Source of the DNA: Metaphire vulgaris | Taxonomy: Eukaryota; Annelida; Clitellata; Crassiclitellata; Megascolecidae | NCBI GenBank assembly: GCA_018105865.1 | Contig: CM030851.1 | Coordinates: 2,624,468-2,688,467, forward strand | Length of the DNA: 64,000 nucleotides | Direction: 5' to 3' | Shown: in pieces, positions 54,509 through 64,000 of the stretch | Layout of the letters: each line of letters opens with the position of its first letter | Position numbering within the stretch: the stretch's first letter is position 1 | Program-made: the position numbers and the translations under genes | Notes under the pieces: generated by a model | The model's database searches: none | The model's input: only the letters and a program-made list of their open reading frames with translations | What the model was told of the DNA's origin: nothing

Positions 54509-56340
54509 GCGAAGTAAGTAAGTAAGTAAAATCTCGTAAACTTCTACAGCGCCCCGGAAAGCAGCACAGCAGTAGCTGCTTATTCTTATGCGCTTAATCT
54601 TTCTTGAAATAGCTGTAGCCAGGGTGGTTTGTCGGCCGGGCAAAGGTCAGTGTATCTATGAGGCGGCGGGTCAGGTTGTTATTGCTATGGGGGAAATGAC
54701 TTTTCGAATAGGAAGGTTTTAAGTTTAGACCTAAAGGTTTGAGGAGACAGTGAAGGAATTAAAGGAAATGAGGATTCGGAGCTTGTTGTTTGACCATGTC
54801 GTAGGCTGCGGAGGGAGGCTGGAATTGAGTTCCAAAGTTCTGGTGCGGCGTATGAGAAAGCGCGGTTGCAGATTTTGAGTGATGACTGACTTAACGGGCG
54901 TGAAAGTGTGAGATGAGATGATGATCGTGTAGGTCGGGGAGGCTGAGGCGTTAAGAGTTTACGAAGGTAAACCGGTTTTGACGAATGAAGTGAACTGTAA
55001 GTAATCGTTATTATCTTGTACTGTATACGTTCGGATATTTTAAGCCAGTGTAGTGTCTTCAGTATGGGTGAAATATGGCAGAACTTTGGTGATTTGGTTA
55101 CTGCTCGGGCTAGTGCATTCTGAATTGATTGTAATTTGTTGATGGAGGTTTTTGGGAGGTTATAGTAAAGGGAGTTGCAGTAATCCAGTTTGGAATGGAC
55201 TATTGAAGTGGCGATTGTGGATGCAGTTTTGGTGTCAAGGCAAGGACGGAGGCGACGTAGATCACGAATATGGGCATAGCAGGATTTCGATAGTTGGGAG
55301 ATCTGTGATTCTAAATTTAGGGATGAATCAATTTTGAAACCAAGATTTTTGCAGTTGGAGCAGGGTTATTGTGGTATCTGGAGTCAGGACTAGCTTGGGA
55401 CTGTCAATTTTTTTAACTTGTTGGGGTAGACCTATTAAGAGGAATTCAGTCTTGGATGGATTAAGAGCAAGGAGGTTAGATGACATCCATGACGAAATAG
55501 ACGAGAATGCTGATTCAAGCAAAGTAATTGATGTGTCAAATGAGGATGGCGAAAAGGACAGGAATAACTGAGTGTCGTCGGCATAGAGTTGGTGATTCAA
55601 GTTTAGGGAATTGATTAAGGATGATAGTGGTGTGGTATAGAGACTGAACAATGCAGGCCCTAGGACGGATCCTTGGGCACTCCGAAGTTTACGTTATGAG
55701 ATGAGGAGGTTTGTTTGAGACACGAAACTTGGAAGGAACGAGACTTGAGGTAAGATTTGAACCAGTGATGAGCTTTGTCGGATATGCCGAACCATAGGGA
55801 GAGTCGCTCGAGTAGAATATTGTGATCGATAGTGTCGAATGCGGCAGAAAGGTCGAGAAGGCAAAGACCAGTGACTTGTCGGAGACCGATAGCAGTTAAG
55901 AGTCTGTCGTAAATGTAGGCCAGGACAGTTTCTGTAGAGTGATGTTTAGTGTAGGCAGATTGATGAGTGTTATATAGTGAGTTATTTGAAAGATGATCTG
56001 TGAGTCTAGAAAGGACGATTTTCTCGGTAAGTTTTGATAGAAGAGAAAGATTTGAGATCGGGCGGTAGTTATTAAGATCTTCTCGGTCAAGGCCAGGTTT
56101 TTTTAGAAGAGGAATGACGAAAGAGTTTTTAAACGAGGATGGGAAAATACCTGTGGTGAGAGATAGGTTAATAATTCTTGTTATAGTTGGCGTAAGCACA
56201 GTGGAGCACTGTTTGAGTAGAGAAGTGGGTATGGGGTCAAGATCGCATTGTTTATTTGGAAAGGAGAGAAGGAGTTTGGATACCTCTTCTTCAGTTGCAG
56301 GATTGAAGTTGAAGCGTTCGCTGTGCGTTTGGACCAGCAA
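54509..56340 (-). mobile_element. CR1/L2-like LINE, 5'-truncated, with RT domain
   Basis: ORF 56340-55660 carries NYRPISNLSLLSKLTEKI, SAYTKHHSTETVLAYIYD, LLDLSAAFDTIDH (catalytic Asp) and FGVPKDPS, where GVPQGS is expected. After a frameshift, 55651-55328 carries [12 protein letters not shown] and LYADDTQLF (the YADD box). The decayed C-terminus and 3' UTR run on to a (TTAC)n tail at 54509-54527. Endonuclease missing. Not functional as given because of the frameshift. Confidence 0.75.
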
Positions 56341-56389
56341 CCAGCCTCCTGCTGCCTCAGATTATACCGGTAATCGCTGAGGAAAGAGA

Positions 56390-57110
56390 CGTTGTCTGTG
56401 TATGTACATGTATTTTGGTTTATTAGCCGTTAAGACGTATTATGCGAAGGACACGGACTGCAGGGTTATTCTTATGCGCCTTATCAACCAGTCGTATTAT
56501 AATAATTATAATAATTATAATTATTCAATAACTAGTCTAGAATTTTTCCGCTGATGTTGCATTAAGCGTAAATATGGTTATATTAAGGTTATATATTAAG
56601 GTTATATTATGGTTATATTAAGCGCAAATATGATTATGCAGTATGTGTGATTATGGTAGTTATGCGTGTATGGTTATACAGTTTGTGTTGGAGAAGAGAA
56701 GATTCATGATTATCTCTATGTTACAGTCAAAGTGTGAAATCAGGCAATGTTGACATTGCCTGAAACTTTTAGGAAATGTCGACATAATTTGTAGGGGGAA
56801 TCTTCCCTCCACTGCCCAAATACATTCCCTACTGCTACATCCCCCACAGCTACATCCCCACTGCTACTTTTCCTCAACAACTACATCTCCCAAGCTCGAC
56901 ATGTCCCCCCCACTGATCCAGGTCACAAATTGCACCCTGCTTAAGATCTATGCTATCCTGTGACAATGCAACCAACTGTAAACACTGCAGATTGAGAAAG
57001 TGAAAAAATACAACATCCAAAACTGATGTAATCTTTAGATTGACAGTAACTCAATACAAACATAAGCATCAGGCAGGCAAGATTATACGTTAAGAGTCAT
57101 CGATCATCAT
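56390..57110. other. Intergenic, nothing recognised
   Basis: Short AT repeats of GGTTATATTA near 56576-56625; otherwise plain. Confidence 0.3.
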
Positions 57111-57116
57111 TAGTGC

Positions 57117-57310
57117 TGTTAAAGATACTTTTCAAATGTATCTTAGATACAGATACATGTGAGGAAATGTATCAAAGATATTGATACTAGATACATGATA
57201 TAACAAGTATCAAGAAACAAAATACAAATTGAAAGTATCTTCATACTAGATACTTTTTAAGATACTTTTTAGAAATTAGCATTGATAACAAAAATATCCA
57301 AGAAGTGTTT
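57117..57310. mobile_element. Left end of a hAT element
   Basis: TAGTGCTGTTAAAGATAC followed by many GATAC/GTATC motifs, the style of hAT subterminal regions, just downstream of the transposase below. Right end not found. Confidence 0.5.
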
Positions 57311-57343
57311 TTTCTTAATAACTCTAGTAAGGAGAAAAATAGC

Positions 57344-59090
57344 TAAACACAATTTGCTTTAAGTAGCAACAACTTTTCAATCATGTTGTCACTTAGACAG
57401 TTACGACGTGGGACTTCTATTTGTCCTCCAATGCTGAACGGTCTCTCCACAGGAGCTGAAGATGGAACAGTTGTATTATATAAAATAAATATGTCCCTTA
57501 TGTGTGGATATTTTGACAACATTTGTAGCTCTACGTCCAGATCAACAATGTAACTGGCACATTATTTTTCCACTTCATTACAAGAAACTCCACTGCATGC
57601 GTCTCTTCAAAGTGATAATAGTCATCTGGGTCAGAATGCTGTCCTGTGGTTATGCTGCTGTTCACATCTTTTGCCTTCTGCTGTTCAGCATGACTTCTAA
57701 CAGCTCCGATGAACAGCTGCCGACATTGATCTCTCTTATCTTCAGGTAACCACCGCAACTTGAAGTATGGATGAGCAATGGCATCTACTATTTTATCAGC
57801 TGCTGCAAACGTGAGAGCTCACCGCCGATCATTTTTCCATCCACTGCAATAAAGCAGAAAGAAGTGGCATCGAGTACCTTACTGATTTGTGCAACATACT
57901 TCTCAGCTTGCTCTGGAATGTATGTAGTGTTGGCATAATATGACCAAAAAAGGTATCTGTCTGTCCTTGAGGCTTGTCTAAACCAACTGCGATCGGTTCC
58001 ATAACGGTAATGTACTCCTGCAAACATTCAATTTCTGTTGGCTTGAACTTTGGCGTACCAACAGCTTCACAGACTTCATCCAATTTTGGTCCAATTTCCA
58101 AAATTCTTTTCACCGCATCGAAGTGACTGTTCCAGCGAGTGACACAAGACCTGATGATAACTTTTGCAGTTACCAGCTTTATTGCATCAGCTGCTTTGCT
58201 GCTTCTGTGTGTGTGACATTCCATAAAGAGGTACATTTCCCAAGTGCTCCACGATAAAGACGTTTATATGCTGAATCACATTCCAAAGCTTTAATAGAAT
58301 CAACTGTTGCCAACAAATTCAATGAATGACTGAAGCTTGTTACATGCTTCGGGAGAAGTATTTCGTTTTGAAGTCCAATATCAGCATCAAACATTTCTCC
58401 AACACTTGTGATATCAACATCTGCTTCATCATTGGTTTGAATTGTTTCACCCAAAGAAGCAAAGTATTCACGAAATGCTTTTCCAAAGTTTGATGCATTA
58501 TCAGTAACAGTCGCAGATATTTTATTAACACTGAGTTCATACTCCAAATGAATATCAGAAATCATTTCGGCAATACGATCGTAAGTGTGACTTCCATAAA
58601 AGCGACGACAAGCAAGAGCTGCAGAAAGACGAGAGAGACCAGTAATTGTGTCATCCTTGATATAGTGAACAGTCATACCTATGTAGCTCTTGCTTTGTAC
58701 TGTCCATATATCTGCAGTAGTACAAACGATTTTCGCCTGCATTAAGTCATCTTTCAACATGGCTTTCATCCGATCATAGTTTTCATCCACACGAAGACTT
58801 AATGTTTGCCAACGCATCACCTTTATCGATGGATTTATGCCCATTAGCATTTTGCGAAATGCTGGCTTATCCACAGTTGATAAAGGTCGCATCTCCTCAA
58901 CAATATAGTTAGTTATTAGTTTATCCACCTGACTCTGAGAAATTTGGAATGGCCAAGTATTAATGAATGATTCCTGCTTTGACTGTTTCTTGACATTTCC
59001 ACTTAATTCATCACCACTTCGCTTGTATTTCTCAAACTCTGGTAAATGTGCAGGATGTGCTCTCTGAAATTGAGAAAAACACTGAATCAT
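57344..59090 (-). pseudogene. hAT transposase, nearly full length, frameshifted
   Basis: The first 303 codons (59090-58179) are intact: IVCTTADIWTVQSKSYIGMT (first catalytic Asp region), TVTDNASNFGKAF (second) and FSHSLNLLATVDS. Frame changes at about 58200, 57830 and 57530 lead to SCVTRWNSHFDAVKRIL, HPYFKLRWLPEDKRDQ and finally [15 protein letters not shown] ... [16 protein letters not shown], the hAT dimerisation domain, with stop at about 57344. A BED finger, usual at the N-terminus, is not seen. A few repairs from coding, so a fairly recent element. Confidence 0.75.
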
Positions 59091-59099
59091 AACAAAAGA

Positions 59100-60025
59100 A
59101 TTATATCACCATTTGAATATTCCCTACTAATACCACTATATATTACTGTCTTGGGTAGGCATTAATATTAAAATATTATTATATTACATACAAATTCTTT
59201 ATATAGATGCTAACCGTTTTGAAAAAACCTTTGTTAACCGAACACATGTAAAATGCAGGAAACAGGGTTGTGAGGTTGTAATTGATTAGGTGATTTTTGC
59301 ATAAGATGATATTCATAAATTAATCAAATTGGTAGACGTTGAGACGAGCGTGGCGGAGCGGCGGAGCCGAAAGTAGTCCGTACTCCGTAAACACTGAAAG
59401 AAATTCCGTTGAAAGGGTTAGGGTTATGGACTTGGTCAGGGACTCAGAGTTATGGTTAACTAATCTAAAATAATTATGCAAAATTATTCATTCATCAATG
59501 ACGATCACAGTGCACTTTTCAAGTCTGCCCATCAGGGGCTAATATCCACTCAAACGCTGTCGATGACACATTCAAACATGCCTAATCTAACTAGTTGGAC
59601 ATCAATTACAATAATTTACCTATATGTAGCCAGCGGAATTAATTTAAACGCAGTAAACGCGTTAAACAAGCTATATTTTAACTTCGAAAATATAAAAAAC
59701 GACCATTACTTCCAAAACAAAAGTTGTTATGAAAACTCCTGCCGCGAGATGTCGCAACTGAAAATACCCACAATTCCCTGGCCCATGCGTGTCACAAAAC
59801 AAGGAGTCGACGTTCTTGCTGCCTACGGCAGCTTTAGTTCTTTGGTTCAACCTCCCCCCGTGGCCTCGTCACTGCCTACAACGCTCACCTATAACAGGTG
59901 CAATTAAACGCAAAACTTCTGAACTAACTGGTCATGTGCACATTTGAATATTAAAGAGGTGATCAACATACGGCAGAAAATATCATTGCATGAATCTAAA
60001 TTAGTTAAGCATGCAAAAAGAAAGC
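59100..60025. other. Intergenic, nothing recognised
   Basis: The ORF at 59476-59907 has no family signature and I do not call it a gene. Confidence 0.3.
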
Positions 60026-60032
60026 CCTCTCT

Positions 60033-60033
<1 letters not shown>

Positions 60034-60115
<82 letters not shown>
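60034..60115. repeat. (CT)n microsatellite
   Basis: About 38 CT units. Confidence 0.95.
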
Positions 60116-60523
60116 AACACACAAACACACGCAGAATAATGTATACTTAGTAATATTTCGCGGTGGCCTTATAGTTAACATTTGCATTGCATTTATGATT
60201 ATTAGCAAATAGAACTAAGGGTAAGTTTCATAGAGACAGCGCTCGGGGCGTTTAATATTGTCAACATTTGGACGCGTAACCATAGCTGAGGGCGTCTGCA
60301 AAGACCACTGTAATTACTGACAAATATTAAAGCGATGCATTTGGCAGAAGCCATATGGGAATTTTTATATCAAGGCCCATATATAATACTAGTAGGCCTG
60401 CAGAAATAAACTGATCTCGTCAACTCGATGAAGTTAATGGAAAGCCAACTGTTCTTAAAATAGAAATATCTTCAACCTGCCACATCCTTTGAATAAATCA
60501 TTACAATGAACCACATTGCGACA

Positions 60524-61458
60524 TGGCAACTTAAATTTATGTTGGTTAAACTATTAAAATGAGTGAGTCAGATAGATCAACCGAACAAAATTTGTCTGAG
60601 TCCTACAGATATGATATCATTTGCATCTCAACAAACACGCTTACTTTTCGTTTAATAGTTATTCATCGAGGAATATTCTGCGCTTTATGCACATTCTAGC
60701 TCTAGCCAATGTAGCCATGAGGCCAACTACAAATCTCATCTCTAGCCAATGTAGCCACGAGGCGAACTACAAATCTCATGCTTAAGGCCACTCACCATTA
60801 ACGTGGCTGATGACTGCTGAGCTCCGGATATAAGCAATTGGATAAAGGAAGCAGTGTTAATAAATTAAATTGGTTGGGGCAAGGCAGGGACGTCATTGGG
60901 GGGGATTTAGGGAAAACGAAAACGAGAATTAAAATTAGGAATGGAATTTTTTAAAGAACGGTAACTGAAATAGAAATGAAAATACCCAATAAAAATAGAA
61001 ATTGGAACTGAAATAGAAATATTTTTCAATGTTTGTGTTATTTAGTTTTTACATACCAATTGGCTGGCTAAATAGGTAAAAATAAAAATACACTGGAAAG
61101 CAAAAAAAGTTAGGAGCCACTAAAGGAGTGCTTGATGTCGAGTAATCTGAAGTAACTACTAATCGTAAAAAATGACATGACAAGCAGAAAAAAGGTCGTC
61201 AACTTTTTCCCCGCTTTTTTGCAAACTTGGTCAGGTCGAAAGTTAGTTAGTTAGTTAATATGCCAACTTATATAGCGCTATAGTCACAGCAGGCCAAGAT
61301 CAAGAGCGCTTTAAGTGTTTTGCCCCCTTAAAAACAGGGAAATGACGTCTCTGGGGCAAGGCGAGTCTAAAATCTGGGCCAGGCAAGAAACTCCTGTAGT
61401 TCTACATGTAGCCCTAACCGGATGCCAAGCCAGATAGATCTGTGTTATTTCAAGTCAG
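60524..61458. repeat. Interspersed repeat copy 2, split by a hAT MITE
   Basis: Matches 53214-54465 outside the insertions. Has its own 42-bp tandem duplication (CTCTAGCCAATGTAGCCA twice at 60700-60770). Confidence 0.8.
60885..61353. mobile_element. hAT MITE, CAGRGACGTCATT family, large copy
   Basis: Ends CAGGGACGTCATT / AATGACGTCTCTG, perfect 8-bp target-site duplication GGGCAAGG (60877-60884, 61354-61361); the empty site is at 54360-54367. Carries a 110-bp block repeated at 62586-62697 and a TTAG-tailed LINE 3' fragment at 61240-61315. Confidence 0.85.
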
Positions 61459-61500
61459 TGGAGTAACCAGACTCAAAATGTAACCCGGGCAGCTGACCAA

Positions 61501-61625
61501 GGGGCTGTCCATAAATGATGTAAACATGTTTTGGTGAATTGTGACCCCCTCCCCCTTGTCAACACCTGTCAAACTTGTTCAAACCCCTGCTCCATTTTGT
61601 TTACGTAATTTATGGACAGTCCTAA
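61501..61625. mobile_element. Short MITE, GGGCTGTCCATAAAT ends
   Basis: Ends GGGCTGTCCATAAATGATGT / ACGTAATTTATGGACAGTCC, resembling the Harbinger MITE at 50205. Confidence 0.6.
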
Positions 61626-61742
61626 CTCAACAAAAATCATTTAAAAAATTTTACATGAGGAATTTAACAATGGGTATCACTCTGTCAGTTAACTTTGAGA
61701 AAGTTAAAGCTTCACACGTGCAGGTCATAAGGACTACATAGC

Positions 61743-62151
61743 TGTAGTGAATACTAAAGTCCATCAGTTATAAGTAACCAGGGGAAAACCAATGCCGTTG
61801 TCATCATACTTTTCCATATCCACATATCCCTATATCTTCACCACATAGTCCGAGCTGATGACTATAGCCTGATCTACCACATGATGGATCAGACCCTATC
61901 GTGCTTAAATGCTATTGGTACACGTATGTAGTTTGTGCATGTGACATTATATCATGTGATGCAGAATTGAATAAAAGCTAGCGGATGGTAAAGGGGACAG
62001 ACAGACTTGAAGTACTCGCTCTCAGACTCTTCAACATCTGGGCTGAGGCGAGGGTCGATCTGCTCCTGAACTTGAAGCGGCATTAACATCTATACTCTTG
62101 TCTCCGCTAGTTCCTCAGTAGTAGGCCAGACCCAATATCTGGTCTACTACA
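61743..62151 (+). mobile_element. LTR of a Gypsy-like retroelement
   Basis: 409 bp, TGTAGTGAATAC...GGTCTACTACA, with AATAAAAG near 61972. Followed directly by the primer site, so it is a 5' LTR with a short stretch of leader. Confidence 0.65.
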
Positions 62152-62169
62152 TTTGGTGGAGAACCGGGG
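62152..62169 (+). other. Primer-binding site and leader start
   Basis: TTTGGTGGAGAACCGGGG immediately after the LTR; its inverse ends in ..CCACCA as a tRNA 3' end does. The internal region gives out by about 62570, where an unrelated repeat starts; no gag remains. Confidence 0.55.
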
Positions 62170-62585
62170 TTTTATAAGGTCACTTTATCATCAATGGCGT
62201 TGCATTATTTGGAAAATCCAAAAAAGAGAATAGAATAGAAAATCTAAAGAAAAAACAGAACAGAGAAGAGAGAGAAAAAAAATAATCTTAGAAGTGCAGG
62301 AAAACTTCGTTTTACAGCTTTAATTTAGTATATTTAGTTTGCTATATTTTTTGCTATATATTTGCTAGATTGTTTGAGTACTTATATGAGAAGTAAAGTC
62401 ATTTTTATCAGTGAGAAAAAAGTGAGATTGAATTCCAAGTGTTTGCATTATTTTAGATGAGTCATTTGTCTCTTGACGTCAGTGTCAGTGTTCACAAAAA
62501 TGTCCTAAGTGTTGACAGAATAGCAGTGATATTTTACTGAACGGTAACGAAAATTAGAGCGAAAATTTGAAATTAAAAGAATCCG

Positions 62586-62697
62586 TTAACGAAAACGAGA
62601 ATTAAAATTAGGAATGGAATTTTTTAAAGAACGGTAACTGAAATAGAAATGAAAATACCCAATAAAAATAGAAATTGGAACTGAAATAGAAATATTT
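62586..62697. repeat. 110-bp block duplicated from/to 60914-61023
   Basis: The two copies are nearly identical over 110 bp beginning CGAAAACGAGAATTAAAATT. Confidence 0.85.
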
Positions 62698-63082
62698 TAT
62701 GAACTGAATTTAACTACCCGTCATTAAAAATGGCGTCAGTTTGCTTAGGTTGTGTGATATTTGGATCGTCATATAATATTATGGCTGTTCGTGAGTCTAT
62801 GTGTGTGTGTGTGTTTGTGTCCAAAGTTCTGCGTCATGCGACCATGGGTGATATGCCAGCAGTTGCTCCGAGTCATTCATACCCCACACATACAGTCAAA
62901 TATGCGCCTGTCTGAGAGGGGGTGACTCGGTCACCACTGAGCTATCTCATGCTAGTCACGAGACGGCACATGGGCCTCTCCCTTGATAACCACCATTTCG
63001 GTGTCTGTATCAGAAAACTTAAGCGAGTGCTGCTTCGTTAATTTAACGTCGGCGTTAACTTAATTGCAACAATTGTTACAAG

Positions 63083-63145
63083 ATGAGTTTAGCTAAACTG
63101 TTGGCTGGAAGAAAGCGAGATAGCCCAGTTTGGGATTTCAAATTC
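63083..63145 (+). pseudogene. BED zinc-finger N-terminus of a hAT transposase, truncated
   Basis: The first 18 residues, MSLAKLLAGRKRDSPVWD, are the start of a ZBED/hAT transposase, cut after WDF by a LINE insertion whose tail makes three AAATTC repeats. Confidence 0.55.
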
Positions 63146-63740
63146 AAATTCAAATGGTATTTTAGTTTCACAATACATACACAAATGATACAGATAGAAA
63201 TATGTCAGGATACATACCTAGTATATTTAATGCAAACTTTAAAAAATTTAACTTTAACTCACTTATACTAAGTACCAAAAAAATAAAATGAAAAGAAGCA
63301 ACAATTGCATAAATAATTTCTTAGTGACACTGTATGTGAAAATAAGGATTACCTAAGGAATCATGGATCCCGAAAGGTGGTAATCCTAGAAAGAATGAGT
63401 ATAATTAAACTAAATACTGGCAAGTGAGGACAAGATTTTAACAGAAAGGTGGAGTTACTTAAATGATCAATAAAGATTAATAATAATTGGCTAAATGAGG
63501 TAAATAAATTAGCTTAAACTGTTGGAATACTTGAGTAAAGACAGGTAGCTGATACTTATTAAATAACAGATTGATACTACTCAATTACAGATTGGTTTTG
63601 TAGAAGAAAATTTTAAAAATTTATCTTAAAATGAGATAAGGTCATAATCGATTTTAAATTAGTGGGAAGAGAATTCCAAGTTCTGGATCCTGAGTATTTT
63701 ATCGTGAATAGTCTAGTGTTGGTGTGAGCATAAGGGATAT
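63146..63740 (-). mobile_element. LINE 3' part, minus strand
   Basis: The minus strand from 63740 codes HTNTRLFTIKYSGSRTWNSL and on to a stop near 63612, a CR1/L2-like C-terminus, then a 3' UTR ending in TTTGAA repeats at 63141-63158. Confidence 0.6.
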
Positions 63741-63759
63741 ATAGTCGTATATCCGCACC

Positions 63760-64000
63760 TTAAGGGGCCAAGTCTGAATCAAGATGAAATAAGCAACTAT
63801 CGGCCAGTCTCTAATCTTCCCGTCTTGTCAAAGCTGCTGGAGAGAGTGGTCAATAACCAACTTGTACACTACTTGACGTCAAATGGTCTAATGCCTAAAG
63901 ATCAGTCGGCCTATAGGAGGGGCCACTCTACGGAAACTGCGGTCTTGCGTATTTACAATGATATTGTTGATGCGATCGCTAATGGTCAGTTAGCCCTTCT
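63760..64000 (+). mobile_element. LINE reverse-transcriptase fragment, runs off right edge
   Basis: Open frame with ISNYRPVSNLPVLSKLLERV, QSAYRRGHSTETAVLRIYND and IANGQLALL, the start of a CR1/L2-like RT domain. It abuts the minus-strand LINE 3' part head to head. Confidence 0.75.

Noticed and set aside
59476..59907. 143-codon ORF with two Cys pairs
   Set aside because: No homology I recognise, no promoter or neighbours; length is possible by chance.
62913..63000. tRNA gene or SINE on the minus strand (TAGCTCAGTGGT A box)
   Set aside because: No B box at the right distance and no cloverleaf.

Overview
The window is a stretch of an animal nuclear genome. It is AT-rich, has spliced genes with consensus GT-AG introns, and is densely packed with DNA transposons, MITEs, LINEs and SINEs. 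There are no operons, Shine-Dalgarno sites or prokaryotic genes. The transposon mix (hAT of several types, PIF/Harbinger, pogo/Tigger-like, Mutator-like, piggyBac-like, Helitron-like, RTE-like and CR1/L2-like LINEs, tRNA- and 5S-derived SINEs) suits a marine invertebrate such as a tunicate, echinoderm, hemichordate or cnidarian. I cannot name the species.

The main content is two paralogous immunoglobulin-superfamily receptor genes in tandem on the + strand. They do not stand out because their exons are short and spread over kilobases. Gene A (5317-21014, 7 exons) encodes a signal peptide, two Ig domains, a linker, one transmembrane helix and a long tail with seven tyrosine motifs. Gene B (29631-34795, 6 exons) encodes a signal peptide, three Ig domains, a transmembrane helix and a short tail. 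Every intron in both genes is phase 1. Both tails carry the same module, YExL-x12-YCEL, which meets the ITAM pattern at its longest spacing. Gene A adds a near duplicate of that module, a run of YxxI motifs and an ITIM-like IYAEV. Gene B adds two YxN (Grb2-type) motifs. Both genes contain single-base indels in Ig exons, so they are either recent pseudogenes or carry sequence errors. A two-gene cluster of activating/inhibitory-type receptors is what one expects of an invertebrate immune or allorecognition locus, but that role is inference.

Layout: 1-3.3 kb is an LTR retroelement on the minus strand (LTR, tRNA-Pro-like primer site, tandem-repeat leader, Gag-like ORF, and a 420-codon acidic ORF running off the left edge). 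3.3-5.2 kb is repeats with a tRNA-SINE. 5.3-21.0 kb is gene A, its introns filled with Mutator-like, hAT, Helitron-like, LTR, RTE and piggyBac-like insertions. 21-29.6 kb is intergenic, with tandem repeats, LINE pieces and a perfect 30-bp-arm hairpin. 29.6-34.8 kb is gene B. 34.9-42 kb is hAT elements and MITEs, a 5S-derived SINE, and a TATA box with a possible first exon of a third gene. 42-49 kb is a Harbinger derivative and a nested stack: tandem repeat, Tigger-like element, hAT, MITE. 49-64 kb is more hAT, Harbinger, solo-LTR and LINE material, ending inside a LINE whose 5' part is inverted.

Most transposon calls rest on terminal inverted repeats plus target-site duplications read directly from the sequence. 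Those boundaries are more secure than the family names.
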